Assembly: GCA_039805565.1 (NCBI GenBank) | Contig: JBDLTZ010000005.1 | Span: 1-22,330 of the forward strand | Origin: CALJIC01 sp039805565 | GTDB taxonomy: Bacteria; Chloroflexota; Chloroflexia; Chloroflexales; Roseiflexaceae | Direction of reading: 5' to 3' | DNA length: 22,330 bases | Part shown: positions 13,133 to 20,374 of the stretch, piece by piece | Layout of the letters: every line of letters starts with the position of its first letter | How positions within the stretch are numbered: position 1 is the first letter of the stretch | Notes under the pieces: generated by a model | Told to the model about the DNA's origin: nothing | Databases searched by the model: none | The model's input: the letters and a program-made list of their open reading frames with translations, nothing else | Program-made: the position numbers and the translations under genes

Positions 13133-16100
13133 CTAGCGCGTGAAGGTGAAGCTAGCCCGGCGTACGGTACCGTCCTTGAAGACCACGACCAGGTCGCGGC
13201 AGGTTCCTGCCCAGGCCCTATCCGTCTTCCACACGTAGGTGTACTGGCCGGTTGCCGGGTCGTAGGCCAGCGAGCTCCCTCCCGCCGTCACCGTCTCCTC
13301 GATGCCGTCGACCGCCGCCCCAAGCGCGCACGGGACGCCATTAGAGATCGGGAAACCGGGCACGAGAACGGCGAGGCCTCTGTCGGCGCCCAGGCTAAAC
13401 TTGACCGGAATGGCGCTTCCCGCCCTAGCCGCGTTAATCGCCGGCACGTTGTCGATCGGCTGGAAGAAGCCGTCGAAGCTGTACGCGGTCAGGTTGAGGC
13501 CGATGATCACCGGGTCGTGGTCAGCGGTGCGGAACGGACTGGTGACGTCAGTCACGTCGAGACCCTTGCGCTCCGAGCCGTTCGGGTTCTCTCCAGGGTC
13601 CTGGAGCGTGTCGTTGTAGTCGAGGATGTCTGGCTCATCGGAGTTGAGGTGCCAGTCGGCCACGCCGGAGACCTGGGCGCTCAGCGTGCTGCTCGCCATG
13701 GCGTGGTCCAGGTAGCCCGCCTGGCCGTCGAACACATACGAGTAGGCGAAGGCTCCGAGGCGGTCCGCGATCAGGTTGATGTAGTCGTCTGAGGTGCCCG
13801 CCGCGTCGTCGGCGCCCTGCTTGATGGCAGTGATCGGGTCCTCCTTCGCGTACGAGTTCAGATCGCCCATGATCAGGAAGTCAGCGTCGCCGCTGCCGGT
13901 CGGGTCCTTCGCGAGCCAGTCGACGAGGGCTCTCGCAGCCTGCAGCCGGACGCCGTTACAGTTGCCCTGGCCGTCACCCTGGTCTGGGGCTTCGGAGCAG
14001 GCCGAGCCCTTCGACTTGAGGTGGTTGACCACCACGGTGAAGCGGGCGCCGTTGGGCTGCGCGAAGGTCTGCGCGAGCGCCGGCCGGTTGCGGCTGGTGC
14101 TGAAGCGCGGGTCGTCCTGCTCGTCGAGCGTCTGGTAGGCGCCGACGGGCGAGACGTTCGCGGGCTTGTAGATGATACCGACCTTGATGGCATCAGTGCC
14201 GATCGTTCCGGTGTCGATGTAGGCGAAGGTGCCGGGGGCGGTAGCGTCGTTGAGCCCGCTCACCAGGTCGGCTAGCGGCTCGACGCCCGTAGTGTTCTCA
14301 AGCTCGATCAGGCCGTAGATGTCGGCGTCGAGCGCCTTCAGCGCGGCGATCAGCTTGCTGCGCTGGCGCTCGAACTCCGCCGCGCTGTCCGCGCCACGGC
14401 AGTCCTGGCCGTTGAGGGGCCCGCAGATATCGTTGCTGGTGCCCGAGCCGTTGTCGACCGTCAGGAAGTAGTTCAGGACATTGTAGCTGGCCACCTTGAG
14501 AGTCCCGCCCACCTGCGGGGGGGTCTCCTCGCGCTGGTTGACCGCCTCATAGACACCGGCCTGCACCAGGTGTACGCGGTAGATGCCGAAGCTGTTGTCG
14601 ATCACCCCGATCTGGCCGGTGACCGTGTCGCCGCCGCGGAACCGGTTCGTCGCGCTGAACGGCAGGCCGTTCGGGTGGGGGATCGCGCTGGGCGCAGAGG
14701 CCGAAACCCCGTCGTCGAGCGTGATTCGGCGCAGGCTGTACTGCGCGGCCAGGGCGTTGGCGGCTGCGCCGGGCGCAGTGATGCTGGTAGGCGTGAAGAA
14801 TCGCCCCTGCCCGCCGAGCTCCGGCAGGTCACCGGCATAGCCAAGCACGATCTCGCCGAAGCGGTCGTAGTTGAAGTACTCGGCGATGAACAGCTCCTGC
14901 GGGAAGCGCACCAGCATGCCCTCATAGACCTCAAGAGCGCTCAGCGAGCTAAGCGGGAAGCTAACATCCGTCACCGGGATGGTCTCGCCCGGACCGCAGT
15001 CGGTGATCGCGGGGCCGGTGAGCTGCGTGATCGAAGCCGTACTGTTTGCCGGGAACTCCGCGACTGTCCCGCTCACGCGCACCTGGTCGCCGACCGCCAC
15101 CGAGGGCGCACTGATGGTGAATACGAACAGCCCCTCGGAGGTGGCAGGGCTGGCGTCGTAGTCGCTCGGCTCCTCCTGGAGATAGAAGCCGCGCAGACCC
15201 GCGAAGACCGCCGTAACGACGCCCTGCACTGTGGCGCTCTGCCCGTTACGGAGGCTGGTGAGGCCGCTGCCCTGGATCTCCGAGACCTTCGTCGCCGGCA
15301 GTAAGCAGGGATTTGCCTCGGTGGTGAAGCCGGTGCTGAAGGTTGCCACCAGCGTATCCGGCGGGTCATTGCCGTCGACGTCGCTGACAGCGCCGGCCGG
15401 GATCGTAAGCGCGCAGGTTGTATTGAACGGCAGATTGCTCACAGGATCGATGACGAGGCTCGAGATGTCGGTGGCGTCCACCACGTTGAACATCACCGGT
15501 GCGCCGGCGGGGCACTCGAGGGTGACCTGCGATGTATTGACGCTCACCGCCTCGCTGAAGTTGACCGTGACGCTGGTGCCGGCGCTGACGTTCGTCGCGC
15601 CGTTAGCCGGGACAGAGCTAGCGACCACCGGGGCAACATCATCCGACGTGAGCGAGTGGCTCCCAACCCCGCCGAATACATCGATGGCGAACCCGTCCCA
15701 CTCGGCGCTTGGGTCGAACGCGTTCGAGCCGTTCGTGTCGCCGGCCGTCACCGCGATCTTGCGCCGCAGCGTGTTATCCGCGGTGCTGGTGAGGCCGCTG
15801 CCCCACTCAGTGCCTGGGTCGAAGCCAATCTGCCCAATCACATCGACGACTGTAGTGCCCTTGCGGAGCACCACCGCGTCATCGCCGTTGTACCAGCCAC
15901 TGCCGTTGGTCTGGTCGGCTTGGGCGAGGAGCGCGGCGTTGGCGCTGCTCTGCACGATCACGAACACATCCCCGCTCGCGATAGTTCCCACGAGGTTGAT
16001 CGTCAGGGTCGCAGTTGCACTTCCGTTAAAGTACATCTGCACGTTGTAGCCGGCGGCACCCAGGTTAACAGCGGAGCCAGTGCCGTTGTAGATCTCCAGC

Positions 16101-16258
16101 GCCTTGTTGTTGCTGGAGCCCTCGACGTACTCCGAGATGAACAGCTCGCTCGTGGCCGCCACTGCCGGCCGCACACCCGCGAACGCCGCGAACACCGAGA
16201 AGAGTAGTGCGAGGCTGAGCAGGCCGCGCCACGCCGCGCGGGTCTGTTGATGACTCAT
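13133..16258 (-). CDS. Secreted multidomain nuclease (ExeM/NucH-like)
   Basis: This 1041-residue exported protein has a signal peptide at about 1-35 (cut after AVAA). It continues with a lamin-tail-like domain from about 37 (ELFISEYVEGSSNNKALEIYN), a bacterial Ig-like domain at about 205-310 (PANGATNVSAGTSVTVNFSEAV), an OB-fold region typical of ExeM/YhcR nucleases, an endonuclease/exonuclease/phosphatase domain at about 584-922, and a PxKF-type C-terminal domain (923-1041). Catalytic residues are intact: N593 (SYNVLN), E652 (IELEN), H746 (VNHLKSKG), D799 and N801 (GDLNSY), D913 and H914 (TADHDPV). It likely degrades extracellular DNA for phosphate or biofilm turnover. The start is at ATG 16258; the frame stays open to 16987 but that part overlaps a 5'-nucleotidase in another frame. 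AGGGGGAT lies 11 nt upstream, a wide spacing. Confidence 0.92.
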   Translation of the reverse strand: MSHQQTRAAWRGLLSLALLFSVFAAFAGVRPAVAATSELFISEYVEGSSNNKALEIYNGTGSAVNLGAAGYNVQMYFNGSATATLTINLVGTIASGDVFVIVQSSANAALLAQADQTNGSGWYNGDDAVVLRKGTTVVDVIGQIGFDPGTEWGSGLTSTADNTLRRKIAVTAGDTNGSNAFDPSAEWDGFAIDVFGGVGSHSLTSDDVAPVVASSVPANGATNVSAGTSVTVNFSEAVSVNTSQVTLECPAGAPVMFNVVDATDISSLVIDPVSNLPFNTTCALTIPAGAVSDVDGNDPPDTLVATFSTGFTTEANPCLLPATKVSEIQGSGLTSLRNGQSATVQGVVTAVFAGLRGFYLQEEPSDYDASPATSEGLFVFTISAPSVAVGDQVRVSGTVAEFPANSTASITQLTGPAITDCGPGETIPVTDVSFPLSSLSALEVYEGMLVRFPQELFIAEYFNYDRFGEIVLGYAGDLPELGGQGRFFTPTSITAPGAAANALAAQYSLRRITLDDGVSASAPSAIPHPNGLPFSATNRFRGGDTVTGQIGVIDNSFGIYRVHLVQAGVYEAVNQREETPPQVGGTLKVASYNVLNYFLTVDNGSGTSNDICGPLNGQDCRGADSAAEFERQRSKLIAALKALDADIYGLIELENTTGVEPLADLVSGLNDATAPGTFAYIDTGTIGTDAIKVGIIYKPANVSPVGAYQTLDEQDDPRFSTSRNRPALAQTFAQPNGARFTVVVNHLKSKGSACSEAPDQGDGQGNCNGVRLQAARALVDWLAKDPTGSGDADFLIMGDLNSYAKEDPITAIKQGADDAAGTSDDYINLIADRLGAFAYSYVFDGQAGYLDHAMASSTLSAQVSGVADWHLNSDEPDILDYNDTLQDPGENPNGSERKGLDVTDVTSPFRTADHDPVIIGLNLTAYSFDGFFQPIDNVPAINAARAGSAIPVKFSLGADRGLAVLVPGFPISNGVPCALGAAVDGIEETVTAGGSSLAYDPATGQYTYVWKTDRAWAGTCRDLVVVFKDGTVRRASFTFTR

Positions 16259-16280
16259 AGTTTCGATATCCCCCTGAGAT

Positions 16281-16312
16281 GAACGTATACCGCGAGGCTG
16301 AGGTATACGTTC
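16281..16312. promoter_or_regulatory. 11-bp perfect inverted repeat upstream of the nuclease
   Basis: GAACGTATACC (16281-16291) and GGTATACGTTC (16302-16312) pair perfectly around a 10-nt spacer, 23 bp before the nuclease start codon. The AT-rich arms and short spacer suggest an operator or a 5'-UTR hairpin rather than a terminator. No regulator in the window is clearly linked to it. Confidence 0.55.
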
Positions 16313-16419
16313 TCTCATGTACGAATAGCTGTTCGGCTTGCGAAAGATCAGGATCACGATGCCTGAGCGAAAAGCGCAGAGCCACCGACGCTCGGCAGCC
16401 CCACATTGACCGTGCAGCT

Positions 16420-17022
16420 CTACGGCGCGGTGATGGCCGGGCAGACGGCCGCGCCGCTGCGAGTGCACTCGATACGCCCCTGGATCGTCGGGATCAGCGG
16501 CGAGGAGGTGCTGACGTAGCCTGCCAGCACCTGGTCCATGATGCGGAGGTCGGCCGAGAGGTAGGTGAAGGGCTTGCCGGGTACAGCGCCCGTGGTGTCG
16601 CCGGCGAGATCGATCTGGCTCTGGAGCCGGCCGATGCCGGCGTCGAAGTTGTGGTTGCCGAGCGTGTCGGCGTCGAAGCCCATCAGGCGCATGGCACGGA
16701 TGGTGGGCTCGTCCTGGAAGAAGCTGGAGATCGGGGATGTTGCGCCCACCGCGTCGCCCGAGGTCAGCGTCAGGGCGTTGGGGTTCTCGGCGCGGTGCTG
16801 CTTGAAGTAGGCGGCCAGCACGGCCGCGCCCCCCACATTGCCGACGTTGGTGACCGCGATCGGGTCGAGCTGGCCGTGCCAGTCGGAGACGTTCAGGACC
16901 TGGATCTCCACCGGCTGCCGCGCGGCCGCGGTGGCTGACACCGTGGACGACACGAGCGCAAGGACAAGCGCCAGCAGCAGCGCGCACAGGACGCGCGACT
17001 GCCTCATCCCATCGATGGGCAT
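16420..17022 (-). pseudogene. 5'-nucleotidase/metallophosphatase with large internal deletion
   Basis: The 200-residue product begins like a full secreted 5'-nucleotidase: a signal peptide (about 1-34), VLNVSDWHG with D47 and H49, SGDAVG with D90, and GNHNFD with N123 and H124. After FTYLSADL (159) it jumps to RIMDQVLAGYVSTSSPLIPTIQGRI, which looks like the very end of the family's C-terminal substrate domain. Family members are about 550-650 residues, so roughly 400 residues are missing in frame near 16545. The remaining histidine ligands (GHxH) and the whole substrate domain are gone, so it cannot be a working nucleotidase. AAGGGG lies about 8 nt before ATG 17022 and the promoter upstream is good, so the remnant may still be expressed. 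An assembly collapse is the alternative. Confidence 0.75.
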
Positions 17023-17076
17023 AGAACTACCCCTTCTCTAGTCACGGTTTCTAGAAGTACTTTTGGGGATGTTCTG

Positions 17077-17105
17077 ATGCTAACAGGCAACGGGGAGGCT
17101 GTCAA
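17077..17105 (-). promoter_or_regulatory. Promoter of the 5'-nucleotidase remnant
   Basis: On the minus strand TTGACA (17100-17105), 17 nt and TAGCAT (17077-17082) lie 55 bp upstream of ATG 17022. It may also serve the nuclease downstream. Confidence 0.7.
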
Positions 17106-17160
17106 CGCGCAAGTAGGTACGGGCGCGCCCGGTGAAAAGAATGTAATCGGATCTCGGGAG

Positions 17161-18375
17161 CTATACTCCTTGACGCTCTTTGCTCTCGCGCTTCATCGAG
17201 TTGATGGCGGGCACCTCGGCGCGCAACAGCGAGCCCTCGACCATGCTGAGGAAGGCACGGCGGTCGGCGGCCTTGACAACCGCCTGCTCATGGGCGCGGG
17301 AAAGCGCCACCGGGTAGCCCTGGCCCTTCATGCACTGGTCATACACAATGGCGTGCACCAGCGACACCTGGCCGGGGTCCTCAGCCACCCAGCGCGGCAG
17401 CTCCACGCGGGCGATCTCGCGGCCGACACGCATGTAGAAGAAGTGGATCAGGTGCGGCCCGTAGTTTTCGATGTTCACGCGCGACATGGACGTGAACAGC
17501 GGCCCGCGCTGGCCCTCGCCAAGCATGTCGGCGAGCACGTCGGCGTCGGTGAGGCCTTGGCAGGGGAAGCAGCGCGGGATACGACCGGCAGCCTGGTCGC
17601 TGCACTCGCTGCACACTGCGCCGCGCCCAACCTCCAGGTCTACATCGGGGCAGAGCATAAGGCGCACAGTGCCGACCACCTCAGGCGCGCGCGGCCGGCT
17701 GATATAGGAGGCCACCGGGATGCCGCGCTCGCGCATGCGGTCGAGGTAGGCCAGGTATCGCCGCAGGAAGTGCTCCTGGACAAACTTCTCGGCGCCGGAG
17801 AGCGCCCAGCGCACCAGTGTGCCGTCCTGCAGCGCCAGCGCCGGGGTATCGCCGCGCAGGAGCAGGAACTCGTCGGCCAGGTCGGCAAGCGCCTCGCCCT
17901 CCTCGACGTCCCGCCGCGCGCTGAGGTAGTTGCCCTCGATCGCTACCCGCCGCACTCCGTCGGTGAGGTACAGGTCCTCCTCGCGATAGTAAAGCGTGGG
18001 CCGAGCCGTGAGGCGAGCGTGGGGCCGGGCGCCGTAGCGCAAGAAGACCCGCCCGATGTTGATCACGTAGCAGGCTGCCATACCGTGGCGCTCGACGTCG
18101 ATCTGCGATCCATCAGTAGCCACCAGGGCATACTCGGCCGGGCGAGGCGGCAGGTCGTAGGTGGCGTTGAGCGGCTCGACGGGGCGCGACAGCAGCCAGG
18201 CGGCGCTCTCACGGCTGAGGTCGGCCGCCTGCGCCCAGCTCTCGTAGGCGTCCGACTCCTCGAGGTAGCGCCCGAGCACGAGTTGGACGCGGTCCAGCCG
18301 GTGGTCGGCCTCGGCGGCGATCGAGCCGCTCATCGCGCGAATCTGGCGGCTGAGCGTGGTGAGGTCAAGGGGCAT
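17161..18375 (-). CDS. nurA: NurA-domain nuclease with a cysteine cluster
   Basis: This 404-residue cytosolic protein is of the NurA family: 5'-3' nucleases that, in archaea, work with the HerA helicase in end resection. Family motifs are VATDGSQ with D88, LQDGTLV with D184, PVASYISRPRAPEVV (220-234) and the C-terminal HEQAVVKAADRRAF (362-375). A cysteine cluster, C255-x2-C258 and C269-x2-C272, with C242 nearby, interrupts the domain after the SYISRP strand and looks like a zinc or Fe-S site. GAGG lies 7 nt before ATG 18375 and a consensus-like promoter is upstream. No herA gene is adjacent, so the partner is either elsewhere or not needed. Confidence 0.85.
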   Translation of the reverse strand: MPLDLTTLSRQIRAMSGSIAAEADHRLDRVQLVLGRYLEESDAYESWAQAADLSRESAAWLLSRPVEPLNATYDLPPRPAEYALVATDGSQIDVERHGMAACYVINIGRVFLRYGARPHARLTARPTLYYREEDLYLTDGVRRVAIEGNYLSARRDVEEGEALADLADEFLLLRGDTPALALQDGTLVRWALSGAEKFVQEHFLRRYLAYLDRMRERGIPVASYISRPRAPEVVGTVRLMLCPDVDLEVGRGAVCSECSDQAAGRIPRCFPCQGLTDADVLADMLGEGQRGPLFTSMSRVNIENYGPHLIHFFYMRVGREIARVELPRWVAEDPGQVSLVHAIVYDQCMKGQGYPVALSRAHEQAVVKAADRRAFLSMVEGSLLRAEVPAINSMKRESKERQGV

Positions 18376-18414
18376 CGGGGCATCCTCGTGACGTGCGAAT
18401 AGACGTTCGACGCC

Positions 18415-18443
18415 AGGATAGGACGCCTGTTCGAGATTGTCAA
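18415..18443 (-). promoter_or_regulatory. nurA: Promoter of nurA
   Basis: On the minus strand TTGACA (18438-18443), 17 nt and TATCCT (18415-18420) lie 40 bp before the nurA start codon. Confidence 0.75.
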
Positions 18444-18449
18444 GTATTT

Positions 18450-18472
18450 CAGGAGGGGCGACACCCCTCCTG
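18450..18472 (-). terminator. 9-bp hairpin after the metalloprotease gene
   Basis: CAGGAGGGG and CCCCTCCTG pair perfectly around CGACA, 30 bp past the metalloprotease stop and just before the nurA -35 box. There is no U-run, but position and stem strength favour termination. Confidence 0.6.
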
Positions 18473-18502
18473 CCCTTCTGCTCGCCTACACGTGCCTGCT
18501 GC

Positions 18503-19681
18503 CTACATGCGATCGATGCGCGCGATCCACTGCTCGGGGCTGCGGATCTCAGCCATCGTCGGCAGATTGTCAGGCCGCTCCCACACCCTGTTCACGAAGC
18601 GCACGCCGCGCGCCGCGACCACGGTGTTCACGAAGGCCTCTCCCTGCTGGTACTGCGCCAGCTTCAGGTCCATGCCGGTGATGCGGTTGAATAGCTCCTC
18701 CAGGATCGGACGGTTGACCTGGCGCGCCTTGACGCGCTCCTCTATCATGTGGAAGCTCGGTAGGAGCTCCCCGCCGATCGCGTTCATGATGTGGTTCGAG
18801 TACCCCTCGACCAGCGACATGAGCGCCTGGATCTTATCAAACACCTGCTGCTGATCGGGCGTCAGCATCAGCTCGATCCAGTGCTTGCCACCGGTGTCCC
18901 CGCGCAGCACGCGGTCAAGCATACGCGGCAGCGTCACCCCGAGCGAGGAGAGCTGGTCGGTCATCTGGCCGAGGAACTGGCGCAGCAGCTCGTTGAAGTA
19001 GACGCGCACCCAGGGGAAGGCCTCGAACTCGAAGACGTGAGTGGCCTCGTGCAGCGCGATCCAGAGCCGGAAGTCCTCGTCGGCCAGGCCGAGCTGCTGC
19101 TGAACACGGCCGATGTTCGGCTCGACGAAGTAGAGCGCGCCGCGCAGCGTCGGATCGGGCGAGAGCAGGCTGAGGTCATACTGACCGAGCACGCGCCGGG
19201 CCAGGAAACCGAGCAGCACGCCCATCTGAGCGCCTACCAGCTGGCCATTGAGCTGCCCCACCGCACTACCGAGCGCCCCCTGGCGAGTGCTGACGTCGGC
19301 GTACATCTCCTCGATCGGCTGGAACACCACCGCGAACGAGGCGAAGTTGGCCTCGAGCCACTCGCGCCGGTCGTAGACGTGGACGCGCTTGATTGGCTCG
19401 GGGAGCGGCTGCCCGATATACTCGGCGATCAGCGGCTCACTTCGCTCGACCAACCGCACATACTGCGCCTGGCGCGCCGCCCGGTCGGTGATCGGCGCCT
19501 GCTCCCACTGCGAGACCCGCAGCGCCACCCTGCGCGCCTGGTTCCAGTCGATCAGTCCGGCAGGGGTGCCGGGGGCAGAGGCGGCGCGTGAGGCGATATA
19601 ACGCACACCAGCGCCGGCGACTACCCCAAGCAGCAGGATCGTCCCGAGGCGGCGCAGGTCGCGGCTTGTTGACTGTGGCAC
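18503..19681 (-). CDS. Membrane-anchored zinc metalloprotease (DUF2342 / F420-associated type)
   Basis: This 392-residue protein has an N-terminal membrane anchor (about 12-30, LGTILLLGVVAGAGVRYIA). The rest is helical, with a zincin motif HEATH (211-215) in WIALHEATHVFEFEAFPW; E292 in SLVEGYSNHIMN is the likely third zinc ligand. This matches the family annotated as zinc-dependent metalloproteases or 'coenzyme F420 biosynthesis-associated' proteins, found in Actinobacteria and Chloroflexi; no protease substrate is established that I can name. No F420 gene is next to it. The start is GTG (19679-19681) with AAAGGA about 8 nt upstream. It follows the two small paralogs and selB on the same strand, but a 153-bp gap filled with heptad-repeat hairpins separates them. 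Confidence 0.85.
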   Translation of the reverse strand: MPQSTSRDLRRLGTILLLGVVAGAGVRYIASRAASAPGTPAGLIDWNQARRVALRVSQWEQAPITDRAARQAQYVRLVERSEPLIAEYIGQPLPEPIKRVHVYDRREWLEANFASFAVVFQPIEEMYADVSTRQGALGSAVGQLNGQLVGAQMGVLLGFLARRVLGQYDLSLLSPDPTLRGALYFVEPNIGRVQQQLGLADEDFRLWIALHEATHVFEFEAFPWVRVYFNELLRQFLGQMTDQLSSLGVTLPRMLDRVLRGDTGGKHWIELMLTPDQQQVFDKIQALMSLVEGYSNHIMNAIGGELLPSFHMIEERVKARQVNRPILEELFNRITGMDLKLAQYQQGEAFVNTVVAARGVRFVNRVWERPDNLPTMAEIRSPEQWIARIDRM

Positions 19682-19693
19682 TCTCTCGTCCTT

Positions 19694-19840
19694 TCGGAGG
19701 CTTGAGCCGTGAGTCGTGAGTCTTGAGAGAACTCGGCGTAAGACTCACGGCTCACGGTTATTCTCGGAGGCTTGAGACATGAGGCGTGAGTCTTGAGAGC
19801 GCTCATCCCAAGACTCAAGGCTCACGGCTCGCGGCTATTC
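19694..19840. repeat. Two tandem hairpin units built of TGAG/CTCA heptads
   Basis: Unit 1 (19694-19763) and unit 2 (19764-19840) both start TCGGAGGCTTGAG and end TATTC. In unit 1 TGAG starts at 19703, 19710, 19717 and 19724, and CTCA at 19744 and 19751. In unit 2 TGAG starts at 19773, 19780, 19787 and 19794, and CTCA at 19802, 19814 and 19821. The 7-nt period is exact within each arm, and the two arms are complementary, so each unit can fold. Unit 2 overlaps the stop codon of the small gene at 19835. Confidence 0.85.
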
Positions 19841-20098
19841 AGTGTAGGCCGGCGGCTTGAGGCCGCGGCGGCGGAACGCGTCGTGGACCATCTCCTTGAG
19901 GTCCTCGTCGGTGATCAGGAAGGTGTCGTAGCCGGCCACCCCGATCTCGCGCCGGTCCGGCACGCGCCCCTGGAGCACGATGCCGTCCTCGATCTCGATC
20001 AGTCGGACATCAGTGTAGCCATGCTCGTCGATGTAGTGGCCGAGCGCGCGAAGAACGTCCTGGTAGTCGGTACGGCTCAGGCCGCGGAAGAGTTTCAT
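19835..20098 (-). CDS. Small unknown protein, paralog 2 of the selB cluster
   Basis: The family is not recognised. The 87-residue product starts at ATG 20098, which overlaps the upstream gene's stop as ATGA, so the two are translationally coupled; a GTG at 20107 is an alternative start. DYQDVLRALGHYIDEHGYTD (about 11-30) is followed by a strand pair ending IEIEDGIVLQGRV and a C-terminal helix. It aligns well with the upstream neighbour (DYPEIMRALGHF...IVEFDRGWIITG), so they are tandem duplicates that have diverged. There is no signal peptide or metal motif. Its stop lies inside a heptad-repeat hairpin. A role linked to selB or translation is possible only from position. Confidence 0.75.
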   Translation of the reverse strand: MKLFRGLSRTDYQDVLRALGHYIDEHGYTDVRLIEIEDGIVLQGRVPDRREIGVAGYDTFLITDEDLKEMVHDAFRRRGLKPPAYTE

Positions 20099-20364
20099 CC
20101 GAGCCACCCCCGTTTCGCCGGGTGCTCTGGCTTCCGCAGTGCGCGGAGCTCATCGGTCAGCTTGCAGAGCTCGTCGTGCGAGAGGACGAAGTCGGCCGGC
20201 ACGCGGATGAAGCCGTGCGTGGTGGTCTGGTACGTCAGGCCGGTGATGATCCACCCGCGGTCGAACTCGACGATGCTCACCTCGCTGAGGTGCTGCTGCT
20301 GGACGAAGTGACCCAGCGCGCGCATAATCTCCGGGTAGTCGAGCCGCGGCCTCTGGCGGGACAT
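20095..20364 (-). CDS. Small unknown protein, paralog 1 of the selB cluster
   Basis: The family is not recognised. The 89-residue product starts at ATG 20364 with AAGGAG 6 nt upstream, 10 bp after the selB stop, so it is almost surely in the selB transcript. It has a helix (PEIMRALGHFVQQQHLSE, 11-28), a beta hairpin (VSIVEFDRGWIITGLTY), a further strand around FIRVPADFVLS, and a C-terminal helix (HDELCKLTDELRALRK). Its own paralog follows, overlapping by 4 nt. The alternation of helix and strands suggests a small alpha/beta domain that might form a dimer or a heterodimer with the paralog; this is inference. Confidence 0.8.
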   Translation of the reverse strand: MSRQRPRLDYPEIMRALGHFVQQQHLSEVSIVEFDRGWIITGLTYQTTTHGFIRVPADFVLSHDELCKLTDELRALRKPEHPAKRGWLG

Positions 20365-20374
20365 AGCAGCTCCT

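Noticed and set aside
16259..16987. Upstream extension of the nuclease frame
   Set aside because: It overlaps the 5'-nucleotidase remnant in a different frame and would bury the signal peptide that begins at ATG 16258.
17120..17131. CGGGCGCGCCCG palindrome after nurA as a terminator
   Set aside because: It has no loop and no U-tract; it is a short GC palindrome that can arise by chance.
17077..18402. Plus-strand open frame of 441 codons opposite nurA
   Set aside because: nurA has motifs, promoter and Shine-Dalgarno; the antisense frame has none of these.
19694..19840. CRISPR-like array
   Set aside because: The units are only two, are adjacent without unique spacers, and have a 7-nt internal period; no cas gene is present.
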